Of a stretch of DNA of 16,922 nucleotides, positions 14,611-16,922 are shown piece after piece. This DNA comes from CAZUCE01 sp964619265 (lineage in GTDB: Bacteria; Planctomycetota; UBA1135; GCA-002686595). Under the pieces are notes generated by a model that was given only the letters and a program-made list of their open reading frames with translations, did not search any database and was not told the DNA's origin. The position numbers and the translations under genes were made by a program. Location of the stretch: the NCBI GenBank assembly GCA_964619265.1, contig CAZUCE010000059.1, positions 1-16,922 of the forward strand, given 5' to 3'. The number at the start of each line of letters is the position of its first letter. The stretch's first letter is position 1.

Positions 14611-15117
14611 TTACTTCTCGTAGGATCCCGAGAAGGAGACCTCTTCGAATTCGGCTTGCAGCACCGCGTCTAGGACCTTGGCGACTTCGGAGTAAACGAC
14701 GCCCTTGCGGGGATCGATCTCGACCGGGTCGTCGGGGGTCAGTTGCCTCAGCTCGATCAGGCGATCACGAACCTCGTCGACCGTGGAGTACGCGCGACTC
14801 TGCACGTGCATCGTGATCTGCCGATCGTCCGAGTAGGAGAAGCGCTTGTCGCTGGCCGGGTCGTACTCGCGCGCGCCGCTCGGGTCGAGCTTCGTGCCCG
14901 GATTCACGACGACGAGTTTGACCTTGATCGTCTCCTTCGGCTCGGCCTCGGTGGTGTTCGAGCCCACGTCCTTCGGCAGGTACGCCGATAGCTTGCCTTC
15001 GAGGGTTTTGAACTTGATCGTGCACATGAAGAAGATCAGGAGCAGGAACGTGACGTCGATCATCGGCGTCATTTCCATCTCTTGCTTCTCGTTGGCGATC
15101 TCGTCGAGGACGGACAT
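14611..15117 (-). CDS. exbD: ExbD/TolR-family protein, B type, copy 1
   Basis: Single-span inner-membrane protein of the ExbB-ExbD proton-channel class. EMEMTPMIDVTFLLLIFFM (13-31) carries Asp21, the residue that relays protons in this family, and the periplasmic domain follows. It is 168 residues, nearly the same as copy 2. It differs from the A-type protein in having a longer periplasmic part with an internal LVVVNPGTKLDPSG stretch (68-81). It lies 100 bp downstream of ExbD-A1 and is followed by a strong terminator. A and B types probably assemble together with the ExbB protein encoded upstream, as heteromeric ExbD pairs do in other systems; that pairing is inferred. Confidence 0.92.
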   Translation of the reverse strand: MSVLDEIANEKQEMEMTPMIDVTFLLLIFFMCTIKFKTLEGKLSAYLPKDVGSNTTEAEPKETIKVKLVVVNPGTKLDPSGAREYDPASDKRFSYSDDRQITMHVQSRAYSTVDEVRDRLIELRQLTPDDPVEIDPRKGVVYSEVAKVLDAVLQAEFEEVSFSGSYEK

Positions 15118-15217
15118 GGTGGGTTACCCAGGTGGCGGTTGAAGCGATGGGGGAAAGAAGTGGGCGATCTCGAATCGACCGGAGCCGGCCGCGGATTCGA
15201 TCGCGGCCGAAGCTTGC

Positions 15218-15700
15218 CTAGGCCTCTTCCGGCTGGGCGGCGGCCAACTGGACCTTCCAGATCTGGATGCCCTGCTTTCCGCACAGAAGCATGATTTTTT
15301 GGATCATCCTGAACGGCGTGTTCTCGTCGGCGCGGATCAGAATCGGATCGTCCGGAAGTTCGAGCTTGAGTGTCTCATCCCATTCCTTGTGCATGAAACT
15401 GGCCTTCTGGGACAGATATTCCTCGAGCGCGGAGTAGTCCTCGCCCTCGGGGTCGTATTTCACTTCGCGCTGGACGATGACGGTCCCGTCCTGGCGAATG
15501 TTGAGGATCGGCCGCCGGTCATCGGGATTCGGCTTGTCCTCGGTCGCCATCACGGCGATCGGCAACTTGAGATCCTCGAGTTCCTTTTGCGACAGGTCGG
15601 TGATGATCATGAAGAAGATGATCAGCAAGAACACGACGTCGATCATCGGCGTCATGTCCATCTCCATGTCGGTTCCGGCGTCGTGTTTGTTGATGTTCAT
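15218..15700 (-). CDS. exbD: ExbD/TolR-family protein, A type, copy 1
   Basis: Complete 160-residue ExbD-like protein: short N-terminus, EMDMTPMIDVVFLLIIFFMI (13-32) with Asp21 in the single membrane helix, a linker (about 36-55), then a periplasmic domain ending in IWKVQLAAAQPEEA. Residues 52-160 are the parent-type sequence of the chimeric lipoprotein downstream. It works with the ExbB-family protein encoded 338 bp upstream to convert proton flow into periplasmic movement or force; the client is unknown. The ATG at 15700 has no Shine-Dalgarno site. Confidence 0.92.
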   Translation of the reverse strand: MNINKHDAGTDMEMDMTPMIDVVFLLIIFFMIITDLSQKELEDLKLPIAVMATEDKPNPDDRRPILNIRQDGTVIVQREVKYDPEGEDYSALEEYLSQKASFMHKEWDETLKLELPDDPILIRADENTPFRMIQKIMLLCGKQGIQIWKVQLAAAQPEEA

Positions 15701-16038
15701 GAGCCCGTCAGGAGGAGGGTGATTGCGCGAGGGCCATACCGGTGAATGGGCCCGTAGTTACAGGATAAGCCTCGGAATCGGCTCAGCGGAATACGAAGCG
15801 GGGCCAGCAGGCAAAAGCAGGCTCCAGAGCTGAAAAAGCCTGTTCGAGGGGCCGCGAGGCAGAGCCCAAGGAGCGGAGCCCCGGGCCCGAAGGACCCTTC
15901 TGGGTTGTGCCTCTGCTTTGGGCCCCGCCTATGGGGTCCCTATTGCTGAGCCCCCCCGTTTTTGGGGGGGCAGCCGAGAGAGAACCAAGACCGCGGGCAA
16001 GGCGGTTGTTCCCGTTGCCAGCGCCGGAGAAGCCGGCT
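15701..16038. other. 338-bp gene-free gap between the ExbB and ExbD-A1 genes
   Basis: No credible frame is present. It contains a G/C hairpin (15950-15971) and other short GC-rich inverted repeats (around 15841-15937). It is long for an ExbB-ExbD operon, so it may hold an attenuator, a processing site or a separate promoter; no clear promoter was found. Confidence 0.45.
15950..15971. other. G/C-tract hairpin
   Basis: GCCCCCCC and GGGGGGGC form an 8-bp stem around a GTTTTT loop, 68-89 bp past the ExbB stop. No T-tract follows on the - strand, so it is not a standard terminator. It could reduce readthrough or stabilise the mRNA end. Confidence 0.4.
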
Positions 16039-16809
16039 CTAGCGGTGGGCTGCTTCGCCCGGGCGGAACCGTTCGAAGAGGTCTTCGACGATGGCGCCCA
16101 CTTCGATGACCGAGCGCACCAGGTTGTTGCGCAGGTAGGCGAAGGCCGCCGTGGTCGGGATGGCGACGATCAGACCAAACATGGTCGTCAAAAGCGCCTG
16201 GGAGATACCGTTCGCCAGCTCGGCGGGGGAGGCCTGACCACCCGAGGTCGCGATCGTGTTGAAAGCCGTGACCATACCGGACACCGTTCCAAGCAGACCG
16301 ATCATGGGCGCGACGTTCGAGATGAGCGCCAACCAGCCGATTTTTTGGTGAAGGCGGATCGACTCTTCGTCGCCCATCTCCTCAATCGACTTTTCGATCA
16401 CGTCAAAGTCGTGGCCGATCTTGGCGATACCGGCTCCGCAGATGCGGGTGAAGAAGGTCTGCTCGTCCTCACAGAGGCGCATGGCCTCCTGGTACTCGCC
16501 TTCGTCGAACAGAGCCTGGATCTCGTCGATCAGGTCCGGGGGGGCAAGCTTGTCGCGCTTGAGCGAAACGTAGGCCTCGATGACAAGCGTCAGCGAAAGG
16601 ACCGACATCGCGATCAGCAGCCAGCCGAAAGGACCGGAGAGGACGATGAGTTGTCCGATTCCCGGCGAATCGGCCGGAGCGGCGGCTTCTTCTTGAAGCG
16701 CGAGAGCCACGTCTCCGAGCGACACAAAGGCCACGGCGAGGACAACCAGGGGAGCGGAGCTTTTCACGAGCGCCGTCAGGCGCGCGATGCGATCGGTGCG
16801 GGACATCAT
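16039..16809 (-). CDS. exbB: MotA/TolQ/ExbB proton-channel family protein with signal sequence
   Basis: Inner-membrane, multi-span part of the proton-driven motor that partners with the ExbD proteins. Translation from the ATG at 16809 gives 256 residues. There is a signal-type hydrophobic segment (about 18-37) ending in ALA, as in many planctomycete ExbB proteins, and a first core helix at about 53-78. A cytoplasmic helical region (85-150) is followed by two diagnostic helices, SNVAPMIGLLGTVSGMVTAF (164-183) and GISQALLTTMFGLIVAIPTT (201-220). I preferred 16809 to an in-frame ATG at 16911 because the 34 extra residues are Pro/Arg-rich and would precede the signal sequence. AAGGAG at 16823-16828 supports this, though 13 nt is a long spacing. 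Another ATG at 16806 is equally possible. The C-terminus is complete. First visible gene of the envelope module. Confidence 0.92.
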   Translation of the reverse strand: MMSRTDRIARLTALVKSSAPLVVLAVAFVSLGDVALALQEEAAAPADSPGIGQLIVLSGPFGWLLIAMSVLSLTLVIEAYVSLKRDKLAPPDLIDEIQALFDEGEYQEAMRLCEDEQTFFTRICGAGIAKIGHDFDVIEKSIEEMGDEESIRLHQKIGWLALISNVAPMIGLLGTVSGMVTAFNTIATSGGQASPAELANGISQALLTTMFGLIVAIPTTAAFAYLRNNLVRSVIEVGAIVEDLFERFRPGEAAHR

Positions 16810-16822
16810 TCGCTTCTTGTTT

Positions 16823-16828
16823 CTCCTT
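16823..16828 (-). promoter_or_regulatory. Ribosome binding site of the ExbB gene
   Basis: AAGGAG on the - strand, 13 nt before the ATG at 16809. It helps to reject the upstream in-frame ATG at 16911. Confidence 0.5.
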
Positions 16829-16922
16829 GGCGCCGCCGGGAACCCTTCCGCAGGGGCGGAGGGAAGGCGGCCAGGTAGGGGGATCTCCGGGACCCGGCAG
16901 GGGACGGGCAACGGCGGGGGAT

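Noticed and set aside
15907..16878. 323-codon open frame on the + strand
   Set aside because: It is antisense to the ExbB gene, and its sequence is rich in His, Arg and Gln with no recognisable domain.
16810..16911. Upstream ATG start for the ExbB gene
   Set aside because: It would place a Pro/Arg-rich stretch ahead of the signal sequence, and a Shine-Dalgarno core lies just before the later ATG.

Overview
This 16.9 kb window is GC-rich and gene-dense, and it looks like the chromosome of a Gram-negative-type bacterium. Planctomycetota is my best guess. The reasons are ABC-transporter subunits enlarged by extra domains, an ExbB-family protein with a cleavable-type signal sequence, a large TPR-secretin lipoprotein, weak or absent Shine-Dalgarno sites, and a REP-associated tyrosine transposase. 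No rRNA, tRNA or CRISPR array was seen. The lineage is an inference from gene style and not from a marker gene.

Region 1 (1-7668, + strand) is a tightly packed peptide/nickel-type ABC importer operon: solute-binding protein, permease B, permease C, ATPase D, ATPase F. The last four genes are joined by short overlaps or an 8-nt gap. The binding protein and both permeases carry large insertions (about 105-280 residues) that ordinary OppA/DppA, OppB and OppC proteins lack, so this is an enlarged version of the importer.

Region 2 (7651-9021) is a mobile-type island. A RAYT-like Y1 transposase gene on the - strand is bracketed by two long, nearly identical palindromic structures in opposite orientation. 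Six copies of a 32-nt unit make up these structures, and the right-hand one is nested, with one palindrome inside another. The element edges supply the stop codons of all three adjoining genes.

Region 3 (9015-9731, - strand) is a HAD-family phosphatase-like hydrolase.

Region 4 (9829 to about 16809, all - strand, so read right to left) is an envelope module: an ExbB/TolQ proton-channel protein, ExbD-A1, ExbD-B1, a terminator, a chimeric lipoprotein-ExbD (A2), ExbD-B2, a long gap, and a 911-residue TPR-secretin lipoprotein. The A/B ExbD pair is clearly duplicated. In the second copy the membrane anchor and proton-pathway Asp of ExbD-A have been replaced by the lipoprotein signal of the secretin gene, including 20 bases of its leader. 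No TonB/TolA-like gene is visible. The most interesting idea here is a proton-motive-force-linked secretin apparatus containing an ExbD-like periplasmic domain carried on a lipid anchor.
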